64,000 nucleotides of DNA from Sphingopyxis bauzanensis (GCF_002205675.1 NZ_NISK01000001.1:119054-183053), one strand, 5' to 3'. Positions 47,594-57,207 are shown, numbered from the stretch's first letter. Numbers and translations: made by a program. The notes: a model not told the origin generated them from the sequence alone.

Positions 47594-48565
47594 TCAAAGC
47601 TTGCGGGTATTCGCCTCGATCAGCTTTTTCGCTTCGGCAATGGCTTTGGCGGTGGTCAGTTTCTTGTCCTGCACCTCGTCGGCAATTTCGAGCAGGCGGC
47701 CGCTGATCACGGTGCCGGTCTGCGCTTCCTCGTCGATCGCAATGCCGCCCTTGGTCGCGGCGACGCGGTCCCATTCGGCGCGCACCGCGGCCCAATAATC
47801 CTTGGTCGCCGCCCAATAATCGTCGGCCGACTTCACGTCATACTCGTCGTTCTTGGCATAGGTGTTGAGGACATATTCCTGGACGATCGGGATCAGCTTG
47901 CCGTCCTTTGTCCCCATCTTGGTATTGTCCTGCCAGTGGATCCAGCCGTCGGGCGAGCTCTGGTGGCGGTTGATCGACAGATAGCGGTCATAGACCGGGT
48001 TACGCACCGCGTCGCGGCGGGCGAGCGGGCGCCAGGTCCAGCTCGACCGCCAGCGGCGGACCCCGCCCTGCGTTTCGAACTGGCCCCAGCCGGCGTAGCG
48101 CGGACTGTCGTCGACCTGATAGACGGTTTGCGACCAGCGCCCGGTGCGCATGCGTTCGGGGACATCTTCCCAGGCCCAGCTGTTACGGTCCGAATAGGCG
48201 AGGATTTTGGCAGGTTCATATTCCCAGTCCTGCCGCCAATGCTTGATGATGTGCGACTTGCCTTCATGCTCGATGACCAGCAGATGCTGCAGCACGATCT
48301 TGCGGCCGGTATCCTCGATCACCCGCACCACCTCGTTGCCGCCTGATTTCTTGGGCTCGAGCGGTTGATAGGTCGGATCCCAGCGCGTCGATTCCTGCAT
48401 GTCGAAGCGAACGCGGTAATTGCCTGCCATCGCCAGGATGTCGGCGCGATCCTGTTCGAAATTGGCCGCGGCAGCATCGGCGGCGATCGGCGAATGGGCG
48501 AAAGCGGTGACGGGCAGTGCGGCCGAGAGCAGCAAGGCGGCGGCGAAGTTGCGGATGGTTTTCAT
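47594..48565 (-). CDS. DUF6607 family secreted protein
   Basis: A 323-aa protein with signal peptide (FAAALLLSAALPVTAFAHS). The body is rich in Trp and charged residues: WRQDWEYEPAKIL, NSWAWEDVPERMR, WTWRPLARRDAVRNPVYDR, matching DUF6607. These genes are regularly found beside TonB-dependent heme-type receptors. It starts 21 bp after the receptor gene stop, so the two are one operon. Function unknown; a periplasmic role in handling the receptor's ligand is inference. Confidence 0.8.
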   Translation of the reverse strand: MKTIRNFAAALLLSAALPVTAFAHSPIAADAAAANFEQDRADILAMAGNYRVRFDMQESTRWDPTYQPLEPKKSGGNEVVRVIEDTGRKIVLQHLLVIEHEGKSHIIKHWRQDWEYEPAKILAYSDRNSWAWEDVPERMRTGRWSQTVYQVDDSPRYAGWGQFETQGGVRRWRSSWTWRPLARRDAVRNPVYDRYLSINRHQSSPDGWIHWQDNTKMGTKDGKLIPIVQEYVLNTYAKNDEYDVKSADDYWAATKDYWAAVRAEWDRVAATKGGIAIDEEAQTGTVISGRLLEIADEVQDKKLTTAKAIAEAKKLIEANTRKL

Positions 48566-48586
48566 GGGGTGCAGTCCTTCGGTTGG

Positions 48587-50809
48587 TCAGAAACGGAAGC
48601 TGAGCGACACGCTCGCGTTGCGGCCGGGCTGGGTATAGGCGTCGGTGACGGTCGAGGTGGAGGCGAGTCCACGAACGTCGCTCCACCAGGCATATTTCTT
48701 GTCGAGGATGTTGAAGACCCCGGCACGCAGCGTCAGCCCATCGACGATGCGGGCGAATGCTGTCGCATCGAGGATCGTGAAGGCATCGGGGCGGAAGCAG
48801 CCGGGGGTGCAGATGCCGGTGGTGCGCGATGCGCTGACGCGGGCGCTATGCGTCATGATGATCTGCCCGCCAAAGCGCCCCTGCGTTTCGCGATAGCCGA
48901 CCCCGGCCACCAGCTTGAGCGGATCGATCGTCGACAGCGGCGCGCGCCCGCCGGTCGGTTCGATCACATCACCCTTGGCATAGGATAGGGCGAGCGTCGC
49001 ATACAGGCCGGACGACGCTCGCCCCTCGAACCGCGCCTCGGCCCCTTTGACCCGGACGCGATCGAGATTCACGAATTGATAGAGGATGGGATTGGCGATC
49101 GTCCCGGCGCCGCCAATCTGTTCCTGGCTGATGAAATCCTTGTAGCGTGCCGAAAAGCCGGTGAAGTCGAGGCTGACCGCGTCGCTGGCAAAGCGGATGC
49201 CGCCTTCTACGCTTTCGCTGCGTTCGGGACCAAGATCGGGATTGGGGATCGAGCGGTAGGAAAAGAAGGGAGAGGTCAGATTTTCGAAGAACTGGTTGAC
49301 CTGCCCCGGCTCGGGCGCCTTGAAACCGGTCGCATAATTGGCAAACAGCCGGACCTGATCGGTGATTTTCCACACCGCGCCGAACTTCGGCGACAGGCGC
49401 GAGCCATGCTGTTTCGCACCGACGAAGCCCGGCAGCAGCCGGTCGTTGTCGGGCGACAAATCATACCAGTCGAATCGCAGCGCCGGATAGAGCAGCAGGC
49501 GGCCATCGGCGATCGCGATTTCGTCACCGACGAACAGACCGGCGCGGGTGAAGTCGGTGCTGGGGAAGGCGCGCGTCGGATAGGTCTCGCCAGCAGGCGG
49601 CACGGTTCCGCCGCGCAGACCGCGCTGGCGCGTCTGGCTGATGTCGCCGCCGAACACGAGGCGATGGGTGATCGCGCCAATGGTAAAATCGGCGCGCGCG
49701 TCGGCCGAGGCGCCGAAGACGCGGTTCTCAAAGGTGTTGAGGCGGGTGCGGTCCGGGAGGGTGGTGCGGTCTTCCTCGGTATATTGGCGATCTTCGCCGT
49801 CCTGCCAGTAAAGCGCGACGCGGGCGAAATCGATCGCCCCCTCGCCGTCCCAGCTCCAATCGAGGGAGACGCGCTTGCGGGTTCCGCTGTCGAAGCCTTC
49901 GAGGCGATCGACCGACGCGCTGAGGCCCGAGAGGCCGTTGGTGTAGAGGTGCGTGTCGAGATACTCGCCAGTCAGGCGCAGCTTGTGGCCGTTCGCCGGG
50001 TCGTACACGAGGCGCGCTTGTGCGGCGTCGGAGCGCCCGTCCTGCGGATTGGGCCGCGTCCGCGCGGCGCCGGTGCCGCCAACTGCCCCCTGATTGTCCA
50101 GCTCCTGGTAATCGCGGCGGGTGTAGGCCGCCATCGCCGACCAGTCGCCGCTGCGGCCCGCGAGAATCGCAGTTTCGCTGAACTCCTGATCGGCGCTGCT
50201 GTACGCGGCGCGGAGCAGGCCGCCGATGCTCTTGCCTTCCTCGACGAAATCCGACGGATCGGCGGTGATGAAGCTGACCGCCCCCGCCAGGCCATCGCTA
50301 CCGTAAAGCGCCGACGAGGGGCCGCGCAGGATTTCGACCGATTTGATCAGCCCCAGGTCGACATAATCGCCGCGGCCCGACGCCTGCGCGCCAAAGCTGA
50401 AGCCGTCGGGAACGCGGACGCCGTCGACCTGGATCAGGACCCGGTTGCCGCCGATGCCGCGGATATTGAAGCTGTCGTTTCCGGCGCGGCCGGTGGCGCC
50501 AAGCGCGGCGCCGAAGCGCGCGGGCTGGCGCTGGACGCTGACCCCGGGTTCGAAGCGGACGAGGTCGCGGATGTCGGTGACCAGCTCGTCGGCGATCTGT
50601 TCGTCGGATTTGACGGTGACGGTGACCGGAATATCCTCGGCCTTCACCGCGGTGCGCGTCGCGGTGACAACGATCTGGCTCTTGCGCGCGGCCCAATAGT
50701 CGCCGTCATTGTCCTGTGCAAAAACCGGCGTTGCGGGCGCTGCGAGCGCAAGGCCCAGCGCGGTGCCCGCCGCAAGGCGAATGACGGACGGCGAACGATC
50801 GCTAGTCAA
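48587..50809 (-). CDS. TonB-dependent heme/hemoglobin-type receptor
   Basis: A 740-aa outer-membrane receptor. Signal peptide (AAGTALGLALAAPATPVFAQ), TonB box region SQIVVTATRT, plug domain with RFEPGVSVQRQPARFG, GRAGNDSFNIRGIGGNRVLI and SVEILRGPSSALYGSDGLAG, then a barrel ending NASVSLSFRF. The plug and barrel motifs (NYATGFKAPEPGQVNQFFEN; NPDLGPERSES) match the TonB hemoglobin/transferrin/lactoferrin receptor family. The start codon is TTG, preceded by GGGGAAG. Two palindromes resembling Fur sites lie upstream. Confidence 0.9.
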   Translation of the reverse strand: MTSDRSPSVIRLAAGTALGLALAAPATPVFAQDNDGDYWAARKSQIVVTATRTAVKAEDIPVTVTVKSDEQIADELVTDIRDLVRFEPGVSVQRQPARFGAALGATGRAGNDSFNIRGIGGNRVLIQVDGVRVPDGFSFGAQASGRGDYVDLGLIKSVEILRGPSSALYGSDGLAGAVSFITADPSDFVEEGKSIGGLLRAAYSSADQEFSETAILAGRSGDWSAMAAYTRRDYQELDNQGAVGGTGAARTRPNPQDGRSDAAQARLVYDPANGHKLRLTGEYLDTHLYTNGLSGLSASVDRLEGFDSGTRKRVSLDWSWDGEGAIDFARVALYWQDGEDRQYTEEDRTTLPDRTRLNTFENRVFGASADARADFTIGAITHRLVFGGDISQTRQRGLRGGTVPPAGETYPTRAFPSTDFTRAGLFVGDEIAIADGRLLLYPALRFDWYDLSPDNDRLLPGFVGAKQHGSRLSPKFGAVWKITDQVRLFANYATGFKAPEPGQVNQFFENLTSPFFSYRSIPNPDLGPERSESVEGGIRFASDAVSLDFTGFSARYKDFISQEQIGGAGTIANPILYQFVNLDRVRVKGAEARFEGRASSGLYATLALSYAKGDVIEPTGGRAPLSTIDPLKLVAGVGYRETQGRFGGQIIMTHSARVSASRTTGICTPGCFRPDAFTILDATAFARIVDGLTLRAGVFNILDKKYAWWSDVRGLASTSTVTDAYTQPGRNASVSLSFRF

Positions 50810-50828
50810 AATACTTCCCCTGAATATC

Positions 50829-50843
50829 TGCGAGTGATTCGCA
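50829..50843. promoter_or_regulatory. Candidate Fur-type operator
   Basis: TGCGA-GTGAT-TCGCA, a perfect 5-bp interrupted dyad 20 bp before the receptor TTG start. A second related site, TGCAACTCGTTTGCG, lies at 50893-50907. The paired TGC..GCA spacing resembles alphaproteobacterial Fur boxes. Assignment rests on resemblance and on the iron-related gene. Confidence 0.4.
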
Positions 50844-50892
50844 ATAGCGTCGCTCTAGAGGCGTCAAATCAGGGGGTCAAGTTTTATGCTAT

Positions 50893-50907
50893 TGCAACTC
50901 GTTTGCG
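50893..50907. promoter_or_regulatory. Second candidate Fur-type operator
   Basis: TGCAACTCGTTTGCG shares the TGC-N9-GC layout with 50829-50843 and sits in an AT-richer patch (GTTTTATGCTATTG) likely to contain the promoter of the receptor gene. Confidence 0.3.
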
Positions 50908-50962
50908 TTAATCGCTGCATGGATATGGGGATCGCATGCCGGGCGACGCGCGGTGAAGCGGA

Positions 50963-51103
50963 ACGGTCCTCACGGTGGCGAAGCCATGGGGAGGAGGCAG
51001 CGCGAAGCGCGGACGGAGGGGCGATGGCGCAAACGTCGCCGCCCCTCCACCTCGTTTCGCGAACGACCCCCTTCCCTATCACTGCGCGACAGGGAGGATT
51101 TTC
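50963..51103. repeat. Intergenic palindromic repeat, CCTCCCC family
   Basis: Related over its whole length to 17739-17874: GGTGGCGAAGCCATGGGGAG, a CCCCTCCACC block, GCGAACGACCCCC and ACTGCGCGACAGGGAGGA. It marks the boundary between the accessory block and phoH. Confidence 0.7.
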
Positions 51104-51108
51104 AGGAG

Positions 51109-52116
51109 TTAAGCCTCTGGCCCCTCATAGGCGTCGACGATCCGTCCGACGATCGGGTGGCGCACAACGTCGGCGCTGGTGAAATAACTGACGTTGATGC
51201 CCTCGACGCCTTCCAGTCGGCTGACCGCGTCGGCAAGGCCCGAGCTGGCGGGGATCGGCAGATCGACCTGTTTGGGGTCCCCGCACACGACCATGCGGCT
51301 GTTCATGCCGAAGCGGGTCAGGAACATCTTCATTTGCGGGATCGTCGTGTTTTGCGCCTCGTCGAGGATGATGAAGGCGTCGGCGAGCGTCCGCCCGCGC
51401 ATGAAGGCGAGCGGCGCGATCTCGATCTCACCGCTGGCGATGCGGCGCTCGACCTGTTCGGCGGGCAGGCAGTCGTGGAGCGCGTCGTAGAGCGGGCGCA
51501 GGTACGGATCGACCTTTTCCTTCATGTCGCCGGGCAGGAAGCCGAGCTTCTCGCCCGCCTCGACCGCGGGGCGCGACAGGATCAGGCGCTGGACGCTGCC
51601 GGTGATCAGCTGCGCCACCGCTTGCGCGACCGCGAGATAGGTCTTGCCCGTCCCCGCCGGGCCGAGCGCGAAGATCACGTCGTCGCGCGCCAGCGCCTTC
51701 ATGTAAGGAACCTGCGACGGGGCGCGCGGCACGATCGTCTTTTTGCGCGTGCGGATCATCACCGTCGGCGCTTCGTCCTTGTCGTGGCGGATGATGCCGG
51801 CGAGCGTCGGCTGCGCCGACATCGCGATCACCCCGTCGACCATCCCGGCGTCAACCTCCTGCCCCTGTTCGATGCGGTTATAGAGATCGACGAGCACGTC
51901 GCGGGCGCGCGCCGCGGCTTCGGCCTCGCCCTCGATCTGCACCCGGTTGCCGCGCGCCGAAATATAGACGCCGAGGCGGTTTTCGATGCCGACCAGATTG
52001 CGGTCGAACTCGCCAAACAAAATGCCCAACAGCTGCGTTCGCTCAAATTCCGCGGTCAGTCGGACGCGGTCGCCGGGTTCGGCGGGGGTCGAGGCGGTCA
52101 GCGGGCGTTTGGACAT
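51109..52116 (-). CDS. phoH: PhoH-like ATPase
   Basis: A 335-aa P-loop ATPase of the PhoH/YbeZ family. An N-terminal KH-like region (about 20-80) precedes Walker A FALGPAGTGKTYLAVAQA and Walker B AFIILDEAQNTTIPQMK. It is functionally linked to YbeY in RNA metabolism. It lies 131 bp after miaB on the same strand. Its usual downstream neighbour ybeY is displaced by 5.8 kb. Confidence 0.95.
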   Translation of the reverse strand: MSKRPLTASTPAEPGDRVRLTAEFERTQLLGILFGEFDRNLVGIENRLGVYISARGNRVQIEGEAEAAARARDVLVDLYNRIEQGQEVDAGMVDGVIAMSAQPTLAGIIRHDKDEAPTVMIRTRKKTIVPRAPSQVPYMKALARDDVIFALGPAGTGKTYLAVAQAVAQLITGSVQRLILSRPAVEAGEKLGFLPGDMKEKVDPYLRPLYDALHDCLPAEQVERRIASGEIEIAPLAFMRGRTLADAFIILDEAQNTTIPQMKMFLTRFGMNSRMVVCGDPKQVDLPIPASSGLADAVSRLEGVEGINVSYFTSADVVRHPIVGRIVDAYEGPEA

Positions 52117-52247
52117 ATGGGCAAGTCACCTAAGCTAAGAATGATCCTGTGTACTCGCGCAAAGGCGGGAGTCCATCACCGATAGTTTCACAATTCGACG
52201 GAAGGCGAGCAAGTGTGTCGTCGTGGAGACAGCTTCCGCCAGTCGCA
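52117..52247. other. miaB-phoH spacer
   Basis: Contains a degenerate copy of the CGCGCAAAGGCGGGAGTCCATC repeat (about 52155-52178, shown in part) and no gene. Confidence 0.4.
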
Positions 52248-53597
52248 CTAGGCGACTTCTTCCGCCAGTGCTTCGGCGGCAACGCTGTTCGCTCCGGCCG
52301 ATACGATCCGCACGTCGACCATGTCGCCGATCGCCAATCCCGGCGCGATGACATGCGCCGACTGGAGCCACGGCGTCTTGCCGATCAGCTGCCCGTCGAG
52401 CTTGCCCTTGCGTTCGAGGAGGAGCCGCGTCGTGCTGCCGACACTCGCTTCATTAAACGCCTGCTGCTGTTCGTTGAGCAGCCCCTGCAAGCGCTGGAGG
52501 CGATCGTTCATCACTTCCTCGGAAATCTGGTCGTCCATCGTCGCTGCGGGGGTGCCGGGGCGGCGCGAATATTTGAAGCTGTATGCCATGGCGTAGCGCG
52601 TCTGGTGAATCAGATCGAGCGTCGCCTGAAAATCGGACTCACTCTCGCCGGGGAAGCCGACGATGAAATCGCCCGAGATCGCGATGTCGGGGCGTACCGC
52701 ACGGACGCGTTCGATAACGCGCAGATAACTTTCGCTACTATGGCTGCGGTTCATCGCCGCGAGGATATGGTCGCTGCCCGCCTGCACCGGCAGATGGAGA
52801 AAGGGCATCAGCTTGTCGACCTCGCCATGCGCCGCGATCAGCCCGTCGGTCATGTCGTTGGGGTGACTGGTGGTGTAGCGGATGCGCTCCAGCCCGTCTT
52901 CGCGCGCCAGTTCGCGGATCAGTCCGTCGAGGCCGATCGCCCTGCCCTTGGCGTCTTCGCCGTCCCAGGCGTTGACGTTCTGGCCGAGCAAGGTGATCTC
53001 GCGCGCACCGCCCGCGACCAGCGCGCGCGCCTCCGCGACCAGGTCGGCGAACGGGCGACTGATCTCGGCGCCACGGGTGTAGGGAACGACGCAATAGGTA
53101 CAGAATTTGTCGCAGCCTTCCTGCACCGTCAGGAACGCGGTCGGGCGCTGACCCGCGCCGCGGGCCGGTAGCGCACCGAACTTGCTCATCGCGGGCATGT
53201 CGAGGTCGACGGCTTTCTCGCCGCGCGCGGCGCGGGCGAGCAGGTCGGGCAGGCGGTGGTACGCCTGCGGGCCAACGACGACGTCTACGGTGGGGGCGCG
53301 GCGGGCGATTTCGGCGCCCTCGGCCTGAGCGACGCAGCCCGCGACGGCGATCGTTGGGCGACTGCCGTCGGCGCGCTTCAAGCGGCCGATGTCCGAATAG
53401 ACTTTCTCGGCGGCTTTCTCACGGATGTGGCAGGTGTTGAGCACGACGAGGTCGGCGTCGGCGCCGTCTGCGGCAGCAACATAACCTTCGGCGCCCAGCA
53501 TCTCGGCCATGCGCTCGCCGTCATAGACGTTCATCTGGCAACCGAAGGATTTGACGTGGAAGGTCTTGGCAGAATTTGGTGGGGAGTCGGATTTCAT
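52248..53597 (-). CDS. miaB: tRNA-2-methylthio-N6-isopentenyladenosine synthase
   Basis: A 449-aa radical-SAM methylthiotransferase. N-terminal cluster cysteines are in [30 protein letters not shown] and [11 protein letters not shown]. The radical-SAM CxxxCxxC is [17 protein letters not shown]. The TRAM domain at the C-terminus (about 385-445) is present. It installs the 2-methylthio group at A37 of tRNAs. The start was placed at MKSDSPP, removing 18 upstream codons not typical of the family. Confidence 0.95.
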   Translation of the reverse strand: MKSDSPPNSAKTFHVKSFGCQMNVYDGERMAEMLGAEGYVAAADGADADLVVLNTCHIREKAAEKVYSDIGRLKRADGSRPTIAVAGCVAQAEGAEIARRAPTVDVVVGPQAYHRLPDLLARAARGEKAVDLDMPAMSKFGALPARGAGQRPTAFLTVQEGCDKFCTYCVVPYTRGAEISRPFADLVAEARALVAGGAREITLLGQNVNAWDGEDAKGRAIGLDGLIRELAREDGLERIRYTTSHPNDMTDGLIAAHGEVDKLMPFLHLPVQAGSDHILAAMNRSHSSESYLRVIERVRAVRPDIAISGDFIVGFPGESESDFQATLDLIHQTRYAMAYSFKYSRRPGTPAATMDDQISEEVMNDRLQRLQGLLNEQQQAFNEASVGSTTRLLLERKGKLDGQLIGKTPWLQSAHVIAPGLAIGDMVDVRIVSAGANSVAAEALAEEVA

Positions 53598-53604
53598 CGG
53601 CGCG

Positions 53605-54402
53605 CTATAGGCGATGCCGCGGCGCGGCGGAAGGCCGCGCAGTCGCCGCAATTTTGCCAGCGATAGCGATACGCGCCGCCTCGTTGATCGCCTTGCGGTC
53701 GCGCTCAGCTTCGTCGGGCAACGGGTCCAGATAATGGATGGTGAGCGGGATTGCCCGCTTCCGCGCGAGCAGGCGCTTAAAATTGCCGAGCCCCGATTCA
53801 GGATCGAGCCATGCGATGTCGTTCACCTCCGGTCCATAATCGAGGAGCACCGGCTGGACCTGCAGATTGGGCGGGGTCGGGATGATCGCCTGGAACAGCG
53901 AAGCGCGGAACGGCAACAGGCCGTCACCGGGTCCGGTCGTCCCCTCGGGGAACAGCGTCACCGGACGCCCACGCGCGAGGGCGTCGCGCAGGCTGTTCGC
54001 CTGATTGTGGATGTCGCGCTTCGCTTCGCGCTGGACGTAGATGGTGCTGTTCTGATCGGCGAGCCAGCCAACGACGGGGGTTGTTTTCACTTCCGCCTTT
54101 GACACGAACGCCGAACGCGCGGCACCGCCGAGCGCCAATATGTCGAGCCAGCTGACATGGTTCGACACGAACAGGACGTCGCGGCGGAGCCGGGTGCCGG
54201 TGGTGCGGATGCGCAGCCCAGCGATCCAGCCCACCGCATTGAGGAACGCCATCACCATCGGCGACGGCCGACCGACGGCGCGGTAGAGCAGGTGCGGGAC
54301 GATCAGAAACAGGAGCGCCAGCACCATCAGGGTCAGGCGAGCGACCGTCCGCCAGGTGATCGCGGCGCGATCAGTCGCGCTTGCGATCGAGGGCGACACC
54401 AT
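53605..54402 (-). CDS. plsC: 1-acyl-sn-glycerol-3-phosphate acyltransferase
   Basis: A 265-aa membrane-bound acyltransferase making phosphatidic acid. Catalytic NHVSWLD (NH-x4-D), the acceptor site FPEGTTG and a leading hydrophobic helix ([17 protein letters not shown]) are visible. It starts inside the end of fur (32-bp overlap) and ends seven bases before the miaB start, so fur, plsC and miaB form one operon. Confidence 0.93.
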   Translation of the reverse strand: MVSPSIASATDRAAITWRTVARLTLMVLALLFLIVPHLLYRAVGRPSPMVMAFLNAVGWIAGLRIRTTGTRLRRDVLFVSNHVSWLDILALGGAARSAFVSKAEVKTTPVVGWLADQNSTIYVQREAKRDIHNQANSLRDALARGRPVTLFPEGTTGPGDGLLPFRASLFQAIIPTPPNLQVQPVLLDYGPEVNDIAWLDPESGLGNFKRLLARKRAIPLTIHYLDPLPDEAERDRKAINEAARIAIAGKIAATARPSAAPRHRL

Positions 54403-54796
54403 AAAGCTCCATGCGATGGTCGACGAGGCGGAAGCCCAGCCGTTCGGCGATCACCTTTTGCAACGCTTCGAGTTCGGGATCGACAAATTCGATCACCTTG
54501 CCCGTTTCGACGTCGATCAGATGGTCGTGATGCGCCTCGGGCGCGGCCTCGTAGCGCGAGCGGCCGTCGCCGAAATCGTGGCGATCGAGAATACCCGCCT
54601 CTTCGAACAGGCGCACGGTGCGATAGACAGTGGCGATCGAAATGCCGCTGTCGACCTTTGACGCGCGCTCGTACAGCGTCTCGACGTCGGGATGATCCTC
54701 GGAATCCGAGATGACGCGCGCGATGATGCGGCGCTGCTCGGTGATGCGCAGCCCCTTTTCGTGGCACAGTGCTTCAAGATCGATGGTACCGGACAT
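54371..54796 (-). CDS. fur: Fur family ferric/metal uptake regulator
   Basis: A 141-aa regulator. The N-terminal winged helix spans LRITEQRRIIARVISDS to ISIATVYRTVRLFEEAGI, and the dimerisation/metal domain has EAHHDHLIDVETGKVIEF, with the His-His-x-His sensor ligands. The structural CxxC zinc motif common in Fur is absent; only a Cys at residue 11 exists, as in several alphaproteobacterial Fur/Mur proteins. Iron or manganese sensing cannot be decided from sequence. Confidence 0.92.
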   Translation of the reverse strand: MSGTIDLEALCHEKGLRITEQRRIIARVISDSEDHPDVETLYERASKVDSGISIATVYRTVRLFEEAGILDRHDFGDGRSRYEAAPEAHHDHLIDVETGKVIEFVDPELEALQKVIAERLGFRLVDHRMELYGVALDRKRD

Positions 54797-54928
54797 GCTG
54801 GCCTTTCCTGCAAGATGCAGCCGCGTCTTTCTTATCCTGACTGTATAGGGTCACCCCGGCGCGAGGACAAGGGCGGCGGCCCGCGACACGGCCGTTCCCT
54901 GCCTCTGCGGGCGACCAATCGCGACGGA

Positions 54929-55363
54929 TCAGACTTTGGCCTTGCGCTTGCGTCCGCCGCCACGGCCCTTGGTGCCAAGCCCGATTTCCTTCGCCAGCGC
55001 CCGGCGCCGTTCGGCGTAGTTAGGCGCGACCATCGGATAGTCGGCGGACAGGCCCCATTTGGTCCGATAGTCGTCGGGGGTCATGCCATAATGCGTCATC
55101 AAGTGACGGCGCAGCATCTTCAGCTTTTTGCCATCTTCCAGGCAGGTGATGAAGTCGGGCTTGACCGAGGCGCGGATCGACACCGCAGGGACCAGCTTTT
55201 CCTCAACGACCGGCGCGGAGCCGAGACCCGTCAGGGCGGCGTGGACATTGTTGATGAGCAAAGAAAGATCGGAAATCGCAACGCTGTTATTGCTGACGTG
55301 CGCCGCGACAATGTCGGCAGTCAGTGTAACGAGCATCTCGTTGGTATCGGCTTGGTCAGACAT
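54929..55363 (-). CDS. MucR/Ros family transcriptional regulator
   Basis: A 144-aa protein. N-terminal helical oligomerisation region (MLVTLTADIVAAHVSNNSVA) and a C-terminal Ros/MucR zinc finger region, ITCLEDGKKLKMLRRHLMTH then YGMTPDDYRTKWGL. The first zinc ligand is a single Cys, and the tail is Lys/Arg/Gly-rich (GRGGGRKRKAKV). MucR proteins bind AT-rich DNA widely and control exopolysaccharide and cell-cycle genes. The ATG at MSDQAD trims 22 codons. Confidence 0.93.
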   Translation of the reverse strand: MSDQADTNEMLVTLTADIVAAHVSNNSVAISDLSLLINNVHAALTGLGSAPVVEEKLVPAVSIRASVKPDFITCLEDGKKLKMLRRHLMTHYGMTPDDYRTKWGLSADYPMVAPNYAERRRALAKEIGLGTKGRGGGRKRKAKV

Positions 55364-55470
55364 GACACTATTCCTTATTGTTTTGACCCAGAAGCTGAAC
55401 AGCGAACATTGGAATTCTTGTTGCGCCACTTACAATGTTGCCACTTTGCAAGCGATTGCGCAACAACCGA

Positions 55471-55953
55471 TCAGTTGCCACCTGATACCGATTGCGTTCG
55501 CCGCATGGTAATCGCATCACGCATCTTGCCGTCCTGGCCGCGATAATAGGCCGCACGCCGACCCACTTCCGAAAATCCCGCGCGCGAATACAGATGAACG
55601 GCGTCATTGTCGGCGCGCATTTCCAGAAAATACTCATCGGCTCCTTGCGCCATCGCCCATGCCTGCCAGTCCTGCATCAACAACTTGCCGATCCCGCGTC
55701 CGCGCCAGTCCGGGTCGACCGCGAGCAGCAAGAGTTCGCTTTCGGGTCCAGCGATCCGCGCCGCCGAAAAGCCGCATGGCTGGTCGCCATCCCATGCAAT
55801 GCAAACGCGCGCCGAGGGCAAGGCGAACAGGGTGAGCAGCTGCGCACCGCTCCACGCTTCGCCATAGGCCGACTCGAAGCCGGCATCCATCACGCGCATC
55901 ACTGCGGCCAGATCGGCGACGCGCGCGGTGGCGAGGCGAATGTTGCCCGTCAT
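55471..55953 (-). CDS. rimI: Ribosomal-protein-alanine N-acetyltransferase
   Basis: A 160-aa GNAT acetyltransferase. The acetyl-CoA loop is DPDWRGRGIGKLLM (R-x2-G-x-G/A form), with MRADNDAVHLYSRAGFSEVG and YYRGQDGKMRDAITMRR near the end, as in RimI. The ATG overlaps the tsaB stop by four bases (ATGA). The pairing with tsaB is conserved in many bacteria and supports the assignment over a generic GNAT. Confidence 0.9.
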   Translation of the reverse strand: MTGNIRLATARVADLAAVMRVMDAGFESAYGEAWSGAQLLTLFALPSARVCIAWDGDQPCGFSAARIAGPESELLLLAVDPDWRGRGIGKLLMQDWQAWAMAQGADEYFLEMRADNDAVHLYSRAGFSEVGRRAAYYRGQDGKMRDAITMRRTQSVSGGN

Positions 55954-56567
55954 GCTGGCGCCATCGGCTTGGCGTCGGGTGCGCGGCCATAGATCGGGCT
56001 GGGCTGGTCGAGCAGCGCGGCTGGCGGCAGGTGCACGAACGCGCGCGCATCGGGCAGCGTCGCCACCGCACGGCCGCTACCACGGCGCGCGACAAATTGT
56101 TCGGCGCGGTTGCCGACGACCAGTTCTTCGGTCAACGTGGCCGCGTCATCGGGCAGCAGCGAGCGGAGATCGGCGCGCGGCGACAGGTCGGCGGCGAACG
56201 GCTGGACAAACCATTGGCCGTGCCCGCCTTCCATCACGACGAGCGCGCCGCCCGCCGCTGCAATCGCGTCGGCAGCGCTGGCGGCGACCAGCGCGAGCGT
56301 CGAAAACCCCTGCACCGGCACCTGCCAGCCCAAAGCCAGTCCGCGCGCCGCAGCAACGCCGATGCGAACCCCGGCAAAACTGCCCGGTCCGCAGCCGACG
56401 ACGATCGCGTCGGCCTTGCCGCCGCCGACGAGTTCGGCGATCAGCGGAACCAGCCGCTCGGCGTGACCGCGACCGATCTCCTCGTGGCGATAGTCGACGA
56501 GGGTCGCGCCGTCCAGCAGCGCCACCGAACAGGCCTCGCTCGCCGAATCGATCACCAACTGGCGCAT
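55950..56567 (-). CDS. tsaB: tRNA threonylcarbamoyladenosine complex protein TsaB
   Basis: A 205-aa ASKHA-fold protein, the partner of TsaD in t6A37 synthesis. QLVIDSASEACSVALLDG, EIGRGHAERLVPLIAEL and VGCGPGSFAGVRIGVAAARG are diagnostic. The N-terminal 30 residues of the longer open frame were removed. It precedes rimI in an overlapping pair. Confidence 0.95.
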   Translation of the reverse strand: MRQLVIDSASEACSVALLDGATLVDYRHEEIGRGHAERLVPLIAELVGGGKADAIVVGCGPGSFAGVRIGVAAARGLALGWQVPVQGFSTLALVAASAADAIAAAGGALVVMEGGHGQWFVQPFAADLSPRADLRSLLPDDAATLTEELVVGNRAEQFVARRGSGRAVATLPDARAFVHLPPAALLDQPSPIYGRAPDAKPMAPA

Positions 56568-56586
56568 GAAGTTGAGAGTGTCCGGC

Positions 56587-57180
56587 TCAGGCGATACGAT
56601 TGAAACGACCGAAGTCCGGGCGCGGGCTGCGCTCGAAAATCGTCGATGGATCGCCATAACCGAGGGTCGAAATGAAATTGCTCTTCACGCTCGGCTGGTC
56701 GGCAAAAAAGGCTTCGTCGACCGCCGCATTGTTGAAGCCCGACATCGCGCCGGTGTCGAGGCCGAGCGCGCGCGCCGCGAGGATGAAATAGGCGCCCTGC
56801 AGGCTGGAGTTGCGAAACGCCGTCGTCTTCGCCAGCTCCTCATTGCCGACAAACCAGCTGCTCGCGTCGGTATGCGGGAAGAGTTCGGGCAGATTTTCGT
56901 AGAATTCGAGGTCCATGCCGATTATCGCAGTGACTGGCGCCACCAAAATCTTTTCGGCATTGGCGGGCATCGCCAGCGCCGCGAGCTTTTGCTTGGCGGC
57001 ATCCGAGGTGCACCAGATGATCCGCGCCGGAAGGCAGTTGGCGCTGGTCGGACCAAATTTCATCAGATCCCAGATCGCATGCAGCTGCGCATCCGAAACG
57101 GGCTGGTCGAGATAGCCGTTATAGGTGCGGGCAGTGCGAAACAGCTGGTCGAGGGCGCTGTCGGATAGCGGCTCGCTCAT
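56587..57180 (-). CDS. Nitroreductase family protein, RutE/malonic semialdehyde reductase-like
   Basis: A 197-aa FMN-dependent oxidoreductase. RTYNGYLDQPVSDAQLHAIW, KFGPTSANCLPARIIW and GAMSGFNNAAVDEAFF match the HadB/RutE subgroup, which reduces malonic semialdehyde to 3-hydroxypropionate. No other rut genes are near, so the physiological substrate may differ. It lies 27 bp after the nfuA-type gene and 19 bp before tsaB. Confidence 0.87.
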   Translation of the reverse strand: MSEPLSDSALDQLFRTARTYNGYLDQPVSDAQLHAIWDLMKFGPTSANCLPARIIWCTSDAAKQKLAALAMPANAEKILVAPVTAIIGMDLEFYENLPELFPHTDASSWFVGNEELAKTTAFRNSSLQGAYFILAARALGLDTGAMSGFNNAAVDEAFFADQPSVKSNFISTLGYGDPSTIFERSPRPDFGRFNRIA

Positions 57181-57207
57181 CGGGGTATTCTCCTGAAATG
57201 TGAAAGG

